Shown: positions 1 through 7,638 of the stretch, one piece after another
How positions within the stretch are numbered: position 1 is the stretch's first letter
Layout: each line of letters starts with the position of its first letter
Made by a program: the position numbers and the translations under genes
NCBI GenBank assembly: GCA_031409775.1
Contig: JANNXY010000009.1
Span: 1 to 31,328 of the forward strand
Reading direction: 5' to 3'
Length of the DNA: 31,328 nt
Origin: JANNXY01 sp031409775
GTDB lineage: Bacteria > Patescibacteriota > Minisyncoccia > Phycocordibacterales > CAIZIN01
Notes under the pieces: model-generated
What the model was told of the DNA's origin: nothing
What the model saw: the letters and a program-made list of their open reading frames with translations, nothing else
Database searches by the model: none

Positions 1-140
1 ATACCAAAAGACTTCATTCTTCCTTGGGCTATGTGAGTCCAGTGGAGTTTGAAGCAAATTATTATCAGTCGGAGAAATTATTGCTAACCGGTGTATCTGA
101 AAATCAAGAAATAGGAGTCTCAAATTAGGGGGTAAGACCA
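1..140 (+). mobile_element. Right end of an IS3-family insertion sequence (partial)
   Basis: The window opens inside an insertion sequence. Frame 3 encodes the extreme C-terminus of an IS3-type OrfB. The sequence just past the stop runs TAGGGGGTAAGACCA and ends in CA at 140, as expected for an IS3-family right terminal repeat (elements typically begin TG and end CA). The left end, the other terminal repeat and the target duplication lie outside the window, so the exact boundary at 140 is inferred. The element abuts the minus-strand secreted-protein gene and probably supplies its stop codon. Confidence 0.6.
3..128 (+). CDS. IS3-family transposase OrfB, C-terminal fragment
   Basis: Reading from base 3, the window encodes 41 residues and a TAG stop at 126-128. 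The peptide starts TKRLHSSLGYVSPVEFEANY, which is the hallmark C-terminal end of the DDE (rve) integrase core of IS3-family OrfB proteins, where K/R-x-HSSLGY-x-[ST]P-x-E-F/Y is strongly conserved. The tail beyond EANYY is variable in the family. The catalytic DDE residues lie upstream, outside the window, so activity cannot be judged. The stop overlaps the opposite-strand gene's stop by 2 bases, so the two coding regions converge exactly at the element end. Confidence 0.75.
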   Translation, partial: TKRLHSSLGYVSPVEFEANYYQSEKLLLTGVSENQEIGVSN

Positions 141-1333
141 TAGTATCCCACAGCTGTGTCTAATATCTTTCCATTCCATGATCCGTCAGTTAATTGACTT
201 CCTCCTAGATAGGCAATCGCTGAATTTAACTGAGATGTAAATTGCTGTTTCCAAGGTAGAAGCGAAGCGATGACTTCACTAGTAACATATATACTGCTTT
301 CACCATTCTTGAGAGCGCTCCATCCTTTGTCAGATTTCTGTTTGTTTACAAGGTAGTTAAGTGCAGCTAGCTGTGTCAGGTCTGGATTAGTGCCATAATC
401 TTTGTACTCCGCTTCTTCTAGAGCCAATAGGACATTTGCTGTCGTTACTATATCGGATTCGTAGCCACTATCAATCCTAAATCCCCCTGTTGTTTGATCG
501 CGGTAGTTAAGAATTGATTCTACGGTAGAAGTCGCCTCTCCTGCACTGATCCCTGCAACAATCCTTTTCGCTAAATAGTTTGCGTTATCTGCAAAATAAT
601 AAGTAATAAATTCATTACCCTTAGTTGTTGATGTACCCACCACTCCGGCAGCACGAAAAGCTTCCAATACTGCAATAGTAGTTTGAAATTTAGTAGATGT
701 TGCATTCCCCCATGAGCCATCAGCGTTTTGAGTGGAAATAAGATAAGAAATCGCAAGATCTCTAGCAGAAGATGGTGAAAGAAGGGACGCAGCTTGAACC
801 CTGGCTTTGCTTTTAATAACCTCAACTTTTTGTATCCTAGCTTTTGGACCTTCGCTGTTTCTCGTTTTAGCATTCTTTTTAGGTACAAACTTTGGAGAAG
901 AATTTATATTTAAAATACTTTCAGTTGAACCAGTCTTCTCTTTTGGTAAATTAATTGCAAAATAATCCTTAGGCAATTCTCCTCTTTCAACTAATTTCTT
1001 GGTTAGGGTAAATTTAAAAGCTTCGTTTAGAGCTTTTTCCTTATCGGACTTTATTATATTTCTCTCTTTTTGGAAGGAATCTAGAATATCTTTACCCTCT
1101 TTAGTTGCTAGGAATGGCGCTGTAGGAATTACTTTGCCGTTATATGTTATTTCAGGAATTGTGAGCTTTGGAGGTGGAGTTATGATGATTGGAGTTGGCT
1201 TTACAATCTTTTTCAGAACTTCGATAACTTTGGTGGGAGTTTTTGCAGCCAGAGCTGTATCTATGGGGAAAATAGAAAAAATGATGCTAAAGACTAGGAT
1301 TAAGGCTATTGGCCTAGAAAGCGCGGTTTTCAT
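125..1333 (-). CDS. Secreted prenyltransferase/squalene-cyclase-like repeat protein, probably truncated by an IS
   Basis: The 402-residue product begins MKTALSRPIALILVFSIIFS, a Sec signal peptide cleaved near residue 29 (after ALA). Residues about 30-185 are a low-complexity, Lys/Pro-rich region. Residues about 190-400 hold alpha/alpha-toroid repeats with QW-like motifs: QNADGSWG, TTGGFR, KSDKGWS and LTDGSWN. The fold belongs to the terpenoid cyclase/prenyltransferase superfamily. Secreted members in this kind of bacterium lack an obvious cyclase active site and may bind ligands or proteins; I see no catalytic DXDD-type motif. The last residues (YYGLTP) are encoded by the presumed IS3 terminal repeat, so the native C-terminus, possibly with a surface-anchor domain, has probably been lost. 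No Shine-Dalgarno sequence precedes the ATG; a promoter lies immediately upstream. Confidence 0.7.
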   Translation of the reverse strand: MKTALSRPIALILVFSIIFSIFPIDTALAAKTPTKVIEVLKKIVKPTPIIITPPPKLTIPEITYNGKVIPTAPFLATKEGKDILDSFQKERNIIKSDKEKALNEAFKFTLTKKLVERGELPKDYFAINLPKEKTGSTESILNINSSPKFVPKKNAKTRNSEGPKARIQKVEVIKSKARVQAASLLSPSSARDLAISYLISTQNADGSWGNATSTKFQTTIAVLEAFRAAGVVGTSTTKGNEFITYYFADNANYLAKRIVAGISAGEATSTVESILNYRDQTTGGFRIDSGYESDIVTTANVLLALEEAEYKDYGTNPDLTQLAALNYLVNKQKSDKGWSALKNGESSIYVTSEVIASLLPWKQQFTSQLNSAIAYLGGSQLTDGSWNGKILDTAVGYYGLTP

Positions 1334-1342
1334 AGTAGCTTC

Positions 1343-1370
1343 ATAATATCACTATGGGGATAAATGTAAA
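1343..1370 (-). promoter_or_regulatory. Promoter of the prenyltransferase-repeat gene
   Basis: On the minus strand, TTTACA (1370-1365) is followed after 16 bp by TATTAT (1348-1343), which ends 9 nt before the ATG at 1333. Transcription would start 2-3 nt before the start codon, so the mRNA would be nearly leaderless. Confidence 0.4.
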
Positions 1371-1760
1371 ATTCAGCTTTAAATCATAGGTCAGTCCAAA
1401 ATTCACCCCAATTGAAGAAAGATAAACCTAGAATATGGGGGCATACCCCCCTACCTCCTTTAAGATCCAATAGAAATTTAGGACCTACTTTGAATACATT
1501 CCTTGTGTTCCCTCAAAACTAGGTAATACTGCGTTATAAAGGTGTGCAATTCGTTCCAACTTTTTCGAATCATGTCCACTGCTTCGCTTTCACTTCGTTA
1601 CAGCTACGCAGTGCAAACACAAAATTACACTTCTTTACCAGGGGTGGTTTTTTCCTTCTTCTCCCAAATTCACAAAGTGCATAACTTCCTTGAATTATCC
1701 ATTCGATAGGGGGTTTAATATAGGGAGATACCCGTAGCAACAAACTCAGAAAACCCCTAG

Positions 1761-1769
1761 TTATCCACA
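1761..1769 (+). promoter_or_regulatory. Isolated DnaA-box-like nonamer
   Basis: TTATCCACA matches the canonical DnaA box perfectly and directly abuts the ATG of the small gene at 1770. I see no cluster of further boxes, no dnaA/dnaN and no AT-rich unwinding repeats, so this is not evidence of an origin. It may be a regulatory site or chance. Confidence 0.25.
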
Positions 1770-2000
1770 ATGAGCACGCTTCCATCCTTCTGGAGATACT
1801 GGCTAGAAATGCAGCATGAGATTCAAAACGGCCACAATCGCTGGTTTACTGGAGAACATTTAGGCAGGATCCCTACTGCAAACGAATGCTTGATTCATTA
1901 TATCACGCACGGTGGGCCAGCAGACTTCCGCCGTAGATTCAGGCAGGAACATCCTGCACGCCGAGCAGCCGACCTACATGGTGTCGTGGTTGCAAGCTAG
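1770..2000 (+). CDS. Small hypothetical protein
   Basis: This encodes 76 residues with ATG start and TAG stop. I do not recognise a named family. The protein is rich in aromatic residues and Arg/His, with a core FWRYWLEMQHEIQNGHNRWF followed by TGEHLGRIPTANEC and a basic C-terminal half (FRRRFRQEHPARRAAD). It looks like a small soluble helical protein, with an amphipathic first helix and a basic tail that could contact nucleic acid; that is inference. It is convergent with the beta-helix protein gene (29 bp between stops) and has no visible Shine-Dalgarno sequence. Codon use is balanced and there is no signal peptide. Coding status is likely but not certain. Confidence 0.55.
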   Translation: MSTLPSFWRYWLEMQHEIQNGHNRWFTGEHLGRIPTANECLIHYITHGGPADFRRRFRQEHPARRAADLHGVVVAS

Positions 2001-2029
2001 AGTATATCCGAGGCAAGTGCTTTGGATTT

Positions 2030-4366
2030 TTATTTACAAACCGCCTGCTGAAGAGAGCGCATCTTGTTAGCGCTGGCAGTGGCGAAGTACCCAGAGCCAC
2101 GGGTAAGTCCCACTGGAGTGAGTATTTCCGAAGCATATTTCTCCTGCCATTTGATCACGGCATTATAATCAGCTGTTCCATATACCCCGCTTAGAACGAG
2201 ACTTAATCCTTCGAATTTATTGAGGAATCGCTTTATTAGATTGACGTCATTTGCGTTGTTGGCTGCACCGAACTTCACAGGCTTGTTTAGTCCAAATGGG
2301 GCTACACAAATCGGATCTGTCTTTGTTATGGGTTTTAGTACAGCTACTGGGATAGTCGTAGTAGACTTGATAGCAGGCTTGGTGCTAGAAATAATTTTTA
2401 GTTTGAGTTTGTTTATATATGCCCTAGTCACCTTATCTAGATTACCTGTTTCTTTGAGACCTACTGACTTCTGGAATTTCCTCAACGCAAGTTTGGTCGA
2501 TGTGGCAAAGGAACCAGAAACAGTTACCTGGAATTTGTTCTGCGATAGAAACTGCTGGAGCTTCTTTATACCCGTATCGCCTTTGGCGCCGAACTTTATA
2601 TCATGATTGAATTTATAAATACTGCTTCCTCCACCTCCACCACCGCTTCGGCCTCCTCCAGAAGGCGCTGGAGTTGTAAATGAGTAAGAAAGTGACTGGC
2701 TGGCAGAACTACCTTGTGTATTTATAAGAATTGTTCCGCTTCCTGCAGATGAAGGAGTTCCAGTAATTTCACCGGTTCCTGCATCAATGGCAAGTCCGCC
2801 GGGAAGTCCAAATGCTGCCCAGGTAGAGGGTGCGTGGGAGAGAACCATATTGTAATTGACTGCATTGTTTCCTGTGACCGCTGATAGAAAATAAGATGTA
2901 ATAGCCGCACTGGTGTCTCCAGCAATGCTGTAGCCAGTTGTGTTGAAATTACTGCTACTTGCTGTGTTGGCGGACGTTACTATTCCACCAGCGTCAGCTT
3001 TAAATATTGCATTTGCATTGCTTACAAAATCTCCTTCGATATATAGAGTTGCTCCAGAAGAAACGGTGGTGGTTGCGCCGTTTGCTATTGTCATTGTTCC
3101 CCCAAGATTAATATTAAGACCGGTACCGCCTATTGTAAGGACTCCTCCACTCAGAATATTCAAGTTTCCTCCACTTAGAACATCAATAGGGTTTGCAATT
3201 GAATGTGTATTGGATAAATTTACTGTTCCGTCGAATGTCCAACCGTTGATTGGGCTAAACGCACCGCCGCTCAAAACATTCAATACCGCCCCGTTAATTA
3301 AGTTAAATATTCCACCGCTATCTATGGTCAAATCTCCGGTGCTATTTATGCTGATGGTTGTACTATTTGATGGATTCAGTGAACATCCGCTTTCGATCTG
3401 CCACGCACTTCCGCTGACTATTACCTGGGAAGCATTGTTGAGTTCGATTAAGTTGGCACAATTTAGAGAACCATTTTGATTAAAGATTCCTCCAGAATTA
3501 ATGGTGAGAGTACCTGTACCTGAATCTAGACTAGCACCGCTTGATACATAGAGCGTTCCTCCACTATCCACAATCAAGCTACCATTGTTTGCGATGAGAA
3601 GGTCCCCGTTGTTTGTAATGTTTAAATCTGCTCCGCTAAGAACGGTCCACGCTGTATTAGTAATAATTGATTGAGAGTTATCAATATTTATAATACCGTC
3701 AATATTCCAGGTAGGATTATTTTGGGTAAATGTGCTACCACTTGCAAATGAAATGCTCCCTGCATTTACTATTGTACCGCCTACATCTACAGTAAGATCT
3801 GTACCGCTTGCGAAACTGAGACTTCCTGAACCGGCAATATCAACGACGCCGTTTAGGTCTATCTCCCACTGATAGCCACTTGGCACGCTTTGTGTATTAA
3901 ATAGATTTAATTCTCCATCAATATATGCATTAGCATTGCTTAATACCCCGCCACTTTCTACCGATAATTCACCGCCATTTGCAATATTTATAAAGCTCAA
4001 AACATTTGAGTTTAATGTTCCTCCGCTTTTTACATCCACTAAGCCTCCGGAAACCACGTTTATATCATTGGCAGTTAAATCTACTGTACCAAATATTTGT
4101 AAATCATAATCGACAGAGGTTGGCATTGTTTCAGTAACCGTAACTGTGCTTTCGACAATTCCAGAGTCTCCCGGGGCTGGTACTAGCCCTGCAGCCATAG
4201 TGTATCCATCTCCGCCATCATTATCAGTAAACCATGTAACGGCATCCGTTAAACTCCCTGATCCGTCATTGTAATATGTTGCCGCAGAAGCGTCGGCTGG
4301 CAACATCATTGAGGCAAGAAGTAAACTAAGTACTGTTAAAGTTGAATTTTTTTGAAAATATGCCAT
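2030..4366 (-). CDS. Secreted beta-helix repeat protein with Ig-like and paired peptidoglycan-binding domains
   Basis: I chose the ATG at 4366 (778 residues) because a clean signal peptide follows (MAYFQKNSTLTVLSLLLASM, cleavage after ADASA, about residue 28); the longer frame to 4423 would overlap infC. Residues about 85-480 are tandem repeats of the type SGG-x-L-x-I/V, with many GGTL, GGIF and GGVL turns, as in right-handed parallel beta-helices of adhesins and autotransporter passengers. Residues about 489-562 resemble the putative Ig (He_PIG) domain, with GLAIDAGTGEITGTPSSAG. A Gly/Ser-rich linker (about 567-581) precedes two PG_binding_1-like domains (about 585-645 and 695-776). The likely role is a wall-attached surface adhesin or structural protein. 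The same linker plus paired-domain end occurs on the subtilase at 18574. Confidence 0.75.
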   Translation of the reverse strand: MAYFQKNSTLTVLSLLLASMMLPADASAATYYNDGSGSLTDAVTWFTDNDGGDGYTMAAGLVPAPGDSGIVESTVTVTETMPTSVDYDLQIFGTVDLTANDINVVSGGLVDVKSGGTLNSNVLSFINIANGGELSVESGGVLSNANAYIDGELNLFNTQSVPSGYQWEIDLNGVVDIAGSGSLSFASGTDLTVDVGGTIVNAGSISFASGSTFTQNNPTWNIDGIINIDNSQSIITNTAWTVLSGADLNITNNGDLLIANNGSLIVDSGGTLYVSSGASLDSGTGTLTINSGGIFNQNGSLNCANLIELNNASQVIVSGSAWQIESGCSLNPSNSTTISINSTGDLTIDSGGIFNLINGAVLNVLSGGAFSPINGWTFDGTVNLSNTHSIANPIDVLSGGNLNILSGGVLTIGGTGLNINLGGTMTIANGATTTVSSGATLYIEGDFVSNANAIFKADAGGIVTSANTASSSNFNTTGYSIAGDTSAAITSYFLSAVTGNNAVNYNMVLSHAPSTWAAFGLPGGLAIDAGTGEITGTPSSAGSGTILINTQGSSASQSLSYSFTTPAPSGGGRSGGGGGGSSIYKFNHDIKFGAKGDTGIKKLQQFLSQNKFQVTVSGSFATSTKLALRKFQKSVGLKETGNLDKVTRAYINKLKLKIISSTKPAIKSTTTIPVAVLKPITKTDPICVAPFGLNKPVKFGAANNANDVNLIKRFLNKFEGLSLVLSGVYGTADYNAVIKWQEKYASEILTPVGLTRGSGYFATASANKMRSLQQAVCK

Positions 4367-4416
4367 AATGGCTAAGTTATTTAATAAGCTTATTACTAAT
4401 AATAACACTTTTTCAC

Positions 4417-4938
4417 TTGGCATCCAAACACAACCGCATCCAAATCAACGACTACATTCGCGCGACAGAATTGCGAGTTATAGGTGCTGCAGGAGAGAAC
4501 TTGGGAGTTCTACCCAAAGCTGAAGCTCTCCGCATCGCTCGCGAGGCAGGTGTAGACCTCATTGAAATCTCTCCCAACGCCCAGCCCCCGATAGCAAAGG
4601 TGATGGACTACGGCAAATACCAATACCAAGAAAGCAAGAAAATCAAGGTCCAGAAGGCTCGTGTCCAAGAAGTTGAGACAAAGTCCCTCCAGGTCAAGGT
4701 GGGCACCGGCGACAACGACCTATCTCTCAAGGCCAAGAAGGCTTCGCAATGGCTTGCCGAGGGTCACAGGATCAAGCTCGACCTATTCCTATCTGGCCGG
4801 TCCAAATACATGGACCAGAGGTTCCTCCGTGAGCGCCTAGACCGCCTCCTCATCCTCATTTCCACTCCCTACAAAGTAGCCGACGAAGCCAAAAAGAGCC
4901 CCAAAGGTCTCACCATGGTGCTGGAGAAAGGGAAATAA
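4417..4938 (+). CDS. infC: Translation initiation factor IF-3
   Basis: The 173-residue product matches IF-3 over its full length. The N-terminal domain starts INDYIRATELRVIGAAGENL and contains the conserved EALRIAREAGVDLIEI and PPIAKVMDYGKYQYQ segments. After the basic linker, the C-terminal domain carries KVGTGDNDLSLKAKKASQWL. IF-3 binds the 30S subunit, blocks premature 50S joining and checks start-codon and initiator-tRNA choice. The frame requires a non-ATG start; TTG at 4417 gives the usual family length, but an upstream ATA or ATT is possible, recalling the rare start codons used for infC autoregulation elsewhere. The usual partners rpmI and rplT lie downstream but are separated by an opposite-strand methyltransferase gene. 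Confidence 0.95.
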   Translation: MASKHNRIQINDYIRATELRVIGAAGENLGVLPKAEALRIAREAGVDLIEISPNAQPPIAKVMDYGKYQYQESKKIKVQKARVQEVETKSLQVKVGTGDNDLSLKAKKASQWLAEGHRIKLDLFLSGRSKYMDQRFLRERLDRLLILISTPYKVADEAKKSPKGLTMVLEKGK

Positions 4939-4962
4939 ATAACCCTCCACTCAACATCCCTC

Positions 4963-5060
4963 CTGCCTCAGAAGGCAGTGCTCCCCTCCAGGGGAGAATT
5001 ATGCGTTTCCCCGCCTTATCCTAGGCAGGGTGGCTCGAATCTTCGAGATGCTGGGGTGGT
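4963..5060. repeat. GC-rich multi-hairpin intergenic repeat
   Basis: Four palindromes follow one another between infC and the convergent methyltransferase gene: CTGCC/GGCAG (4963-4978), CTCCCC-TCCA-GGGGAG (4981-4996), CCCCGCCT/AGGCAGGG with one mismatch (5009-5030) and CTCGAA-TC-TTCGAG (5034-5047). The block ends GCTGGGGTGGT. Alternating C-rich and GGGGTGG-flanked stems of this kind occur as dispersed intergenic palindromes in many bacterial genomes. It may also act as a transcription terminator for infC, although there is no good U-run. Only one copy is in the window. Confidence 0.5.
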
Positions 5061-5063
5061 AAT

Positions 5064-6089
5064 TTATAACTCGCAAACAATAATCTTTGGTCTTAAATAG
5101 GCATTTACTGATGACATAAACTTCAGCTCTAGTGACTTAGTTACTTTAAATTTGGATTTTTTAATTATTCCTTCGATGATTTGATGCTCGCTTGTATAGA
5201 TTAAAACTCTGCCACTAGGCTTCAAAACATTTTCAGAATACTCAATAAATACTTTATAAAGATCATTTAGATTTTCATTTTTTCCTATGGTCATGCCAAA
5301 AGGAAGATCGGAAGCGATGACATCAAATTTTCCTAAATCTGGCTTATCGAATATATTTAGCTCTTTTACTTCGACCTTCTTGATTAACCCTGCTTGCTTT
5401 ATATTCTGAATAGAAAGAGACAGATGCTTTTTATCATTGTCAAAACCAATCAATTTCTTTAAATTTGGATAACATTGCCCCGCTTCAATAAGCAAAGTTC
5501 CACTTCCAGAAAAGATGTTTAAATAGGATTCAAACTTTTCTAGATCACAAAGACTATTTGCAGCATATGCTATGGTAGGATCCATGGCTCCGGGCATATT
5601 TAGAACTCGATAATCTCTTACAGATAAGGGTCTTGGCGTGATCTGGACTCCAATTTCCCAGATTTCCTCGGGTTTGATTATATGAATCTTTAGATCAGCA
5701 TCTTCACTTTCTGGAATAGAATATGTCTCTTCTACATATCTAGCAATGCCCCTTACTTCGGAAGAATCTGATCCAGCACAATAAATTTTAAAACTATTAA
5801 AGCACCCTTTATTTTCATCCGTAACAATGCTCACCAAATCTCCCAAAATTGATTTGTGATTATATAAATAAGACGGATGATATTTGCTGTCATTTACCAC
5901 AACATATGCCCTAGCAACACTTCTTAGACTTTTGCTCCTATGAAGAGATTTTTCATTAAACTCAACGTATACAGAATCATCATTTTCCTCTAGAATACAG
6001 AACTCAGAGTTACTCGCTAACTCAGAGAGAACCACCGGCTTTAGGCCGGTTATAAAAGAAAGCTTTATTTTAATTGCCTGATTTTTCAT
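5064..6089 (-). CDS. THUMP-domain SAM-dependent RNA methyltransferase (Trm14/RlmL-like)
   Basis: This 341-residue protein combines an RNA-binding THUMP-like region (about 50-155) with a Rossmann methyltransferase. SAM motif I is LNIFSGSGTLLIEAG (about 190-204), the acidic ribose-binding residue is in GFDND (about 216-220), and the catalytic motif IV is DLPFG (261-265), a variant of the (N/D)PPY motif of guanine-N2 methyltransferases. The segment RDYRVLNMPGAMDPTIAYAA is typical of the UPF0020 family. The expected reaction is m2G formation in tRNA (Trm14/TrmN) or 23S rRNA (RlmL); the sequence does not decide which. Codons are strongly AT-ended compared with infC, rpmI and rplT, suggesting later insertion into this locus. 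It is read against infC-rpmI-rplT. Confidence 0.8.
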   Translation of the reverse strand: MKNQAIKIKLSFITGLKPVVLSELASNSEFCILEENDDSVYVEFNEKSLHRSKSLRSVARAYVVVNDSKYHPSYLYNHKSILGDLVSIVTDENKGCFNSFKIYCAGSDSSEVRGIARYVEETYSIPESEDADLKIHIIKPEEIWEIGVQITPRPLSVRDYRVLNMPGAMDPTIAYAANSLCDLEKFESYLNIFSGSGTLLIEAGQCYPNLKKLIGFDNDKKHLSLSIQNIKQAGLIKKVEVKELNIFDKPDLGKFDVIASDLPFGMTIGKNENLNDLYKVFIEYSENVLKPSGRVLIYTSEHQIIEGIIKKSKFKVTKSLELKFMSSVNAYLRPKIIVCEL

Positions 6090-6107
6090 TGATTCTAAAT
6101 AAATAAC

Positions 6108-6125
6108 ACATTTTGAGTAAAATGT
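6108..6125. promoter_or_regulatory. Perfect inverted repeat in a divergent region
   Basis: ACATTTT-GAGT-AAAATGT is a perfect 7-bp inverted repeat between the divergent methyltransferase and rpmI genes. It could be an operator for the methyltransferase promoter; no regulator is known. Confidence 0.25.
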
Positions 6126-6155
6126 ACATATTTAAAGGAAAAAGGTCTAAAAGGC

Positions 6156-6183
6156 TTGCTAAAAATCCTATTTCAGGTAATAT
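6156..6183 (+). promoter_or_regulatory. Probable promoter of rpmI-rplT
   Basis: TTGCTA (6156-6161), a 16-bp spacer and TAATAT (6178-6183) lie 10 nt before the rpmI ATG. A separate promoter is needed here because rpmI is cut off from infC by an opposite-strand gene. The predicted leader is about 3 nt. Confidence 0.45.
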
Positions 6184-6193
6184 ATACATTCAC

Positions 6194-6376
6194 ATGATAA
6201 AGACCAATAAATCATATACAAAGAGGCTCAAAGTGAGCAAAAACGGCAAGGTTACTGCTCGTGGAGTGGGGCATGGTCACTTTAATGCTCGCCAGACCCG
6301 CAGGGAGCAGCTGAACAAGAACCGTCAGACCTCTTTCCATATGTCGAACAAGTCAAAGAGTCTTTTCCTGGCTTAG
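6194..6376 (+). CDS. rpmI: 50S ribosomal protein L35
   Basis: I place the start at ATG 6194, giving 60 residues that begin MIKTNKSYTKRLKVSKNGKV, matching the conserved L35 N-terminus (MKTxKSxxKRFKxTxxGK). The frame continues upstream to a TTG at 6113, but those residues have no L35 counterpart. The conserved middle HFNARQTRREQLNKNRQ is present. L35 is a small, very basic protein of the large subunit. rplT follows after 36 bp, so the two are co-transcribed. No Shine-Dalgarno sequence is visible. Confidence 0.93.
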   Translation: MIKTNKSYTKRLKVSKNGKVTARGVGHGHFNARQTRREQLNKNRQTSFHMSNKSKSLFLA

Positions 6377-6412
6377 TCTTACAACTTATAACTATCAACT
6401 AACAACTAATTT

Positions 6413-6757
6413 ATGGCTAGAGTAAAAAAAGGCGTAAACGCACTAAAAACCAGAAGGAATATATTGAAGCAAGTAAAAGGCTACCGATTTGGTCGCAGTA
6501 CCAAAGAAAAGCAGGCCTATGAAGCTATCGCTCATGCTGGTAACTATGCATTCGCTCACCGCAAAGACAAGAAAGGCGAAGCTCGCCACCTATGGAACGT
6601 CCGCATCAGCGCAGGACTCAAAGAGTTTGGTATCTCATACAGCAAATTCATCGGCGCGCTCAAGAAAGCCAACATCGAAGTAGACCGCAAGATCCTAGCG
6701 GATCTAGCACAATCTTCCCCTATCACATTCAAGTCTATAGTTGAGAAAGTTGCTTAA
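6413..6757 (+). CDS. rplT: 50S ribosomal protein L20
   Basis: The 114-residue product starts MARVKKGVNALKTRRNILKQ, then VKGYRFGRSTKEKQAYEAIA, and keeps the C-terminal globular domain (LWNVRISAGLKEFGISYSKF). L20 is an early 23S rRNA assembly protein; its basic N-terminal extension threads into rRNA. In other bacteria it also represses infC-rpmI-rplT translation, which could no longer act on infC here if the transcript is split. The 30 bases before the ATG contain no G, so there is no Shine-Dalgarno sequence. The TAA stop is directly followed by the stop of the convergent gene, with zero bases between. Confidence 0.95.
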   Translation: MARVKKGVNALKTRRNILKQVKGYRFGRSTKEKQAYEAIAHAGNYAFAHRKDKKGEARHLWNVRISAGLKEFGISYSKFIGALKKANIEVDRKILADLAQSSPITFKSIVEKVA

Positions 6758-7429
6758 TTATTGGAAGCTTTTTTCTTTGTCTTTGATATCTACCAGATCA
6801 CACTCTGTGAGCTTGCTCGGATTGTTGGCATATGATTTAAATAAATATTTCTTGTCTTGTAGAACCAGCTTCATCACTTTCTCTACGAGAGACTTGGGGT
6901 TGGTATCAAATACTATTTTGGCATTCGGTCTATTGCCTCTGTCTATGATAAATTTGAGGACTTCATCTGTTGCCCAGTCGCCCTCTAGTATACCTATAGG
7001 CTTACTGTCTTCGAATGCTATCGTGAACTCGTGTATAGTCCCAATGCGTCCACAGCCAAAGAACACCGCATCCCCAGAGTTGGTTAGTACCATGTCGCGG
7101 CCAGAATACCCAAGCCCTGTATAGATGATCATATCCATATAGTCGACAGGTAGCTTGTAGACACGAAGGTGCTCCTCCTCGGTACGTGCGGGGCTTACAC
7201 CTACAGAGTATCCCCCTGCTTCTTTGGCACCCATCGCAGACCATAGCGGGAAGCCAGTTGTAGCTCCCGATAGGATAGTAGCTCCCTGTCGTGCGATCTC
7301 GCGACCGAGCTCCTTGCCCTGCTCATATGCATCGATACCGCAGTGCCCTGTCTCTGCTGCACCTGATACTACCATCTTGATCCCCGCGATCTGTGGCTTG
7401 TTGTGTGAATTGTAAATGTGATTGGACAT
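6758..7429 (-). CDS. LOG/SLOG-fold (lysine decarboxylase-like) protein
   Basis: This 223-residue protein has a Rossmann-like SLOG fold. VVSGAAETG (about 20-28) is the first nucleotide-binding loop, LSGATTGFPLWSAMGAKEAG is the second conserved segment, and GCGRIGTIHEF (about 125-135) matches the PGGxGTxxE signature of LOG-family phosphoribohydrolases, with Cys replacing the second Gly. LOG enzymes release the base from nucleoside 5'-monophosphates; other SLOG proteins only bind nucleotides. The substrate here is unknown. The C-terminal 40 residues are charged and look like a family-specific extension. It is convergent with rplT and has its own near-leaderless promoter. Confidence 0.75.
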   Translation of the reverse strand: MSNHIYNSHNKPQIAGIKMVVSGAAETGHCGIDAYEQGKELGREIARQGATILSGATTGFPLWSAMGAKEAGGYSVGVSPARTEEEHLRVYKLPVDYMDMIIYTGLGYSGRDMVLTNSGDAVFFGCGRIGTIHEFTIAFEDSKPIGILEGDWATDEVLKFIIDRGNRPNAKIVFDTNPKSLVEKVMKLVLQDKKYLFKSYANNPSKLTECDLVDIKDKEKSFQ

Positions 7430-7438
7430 GATGTCTGA

Positions 7439-7467
7439 ATTATAACCTACTTTCGAAACAATGTCCG
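7439..7467 (-). promoter_or_regulatory. Promoter of the LOG-like gene
   Basis: On the minus strand, CGGACA (7467-7462) is followed after 17 bp by a perfect TATAAT (7444-7439), ending 9 nt before the ATG at 7429. The leader would be only 2-3 nt. Confidence 0.5.
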
Positions 7468-7638
7468 AAGAGCATGTGGATTAATTGATTTAATTCCATT
7501 TGACTCCTTAACCAGGCTCTGCTAAGGTATACCCAGATTTGATCCTTGAAACCTCATTGATCAATTCCTCCTTCTCTGGCTCTTGATGAGTTACGGGAAA
7601 TTGCATGGCAACCGCAGTCAACGAAATAAACGCTAGTT

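Larger units (their letters stand above)
1334..1769. other. Gene-poor intergenic stretch with small inverted repeats
   Basis: I find no convincing gene here. The left 40 bases carry the promoter of the secreted repeat protein. A short GGGGG-CATA-CCCCC hairpin sits near 1436-1449. Another inverted repeat (CACTGC...GCAGTG) spans about 1577-1613, in a stretch whose reverse complement could be part of a dispersed repeat. Minus-strand and plus-strand open frames of 45-71 codons are present but look non-coding (skewed composition, no homology I recognise). A DnaA-box-like nonamer ends the region. Confidence 0.5.

Noticed and set aside
1761..1769. Replication origin suggested by a perfect DnaA box
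   Set aside because: Only one box, no dnaA, dnaN or AT-rich repeat nearby.
1570..1785. Minus-strand open frame of 71 codons overlapping the small gene at 1770
   Set aside because: Composition is Cys/Trp/Arg-rich and patchy, no family resemblance, and it lies over inverted-repeat sequence.
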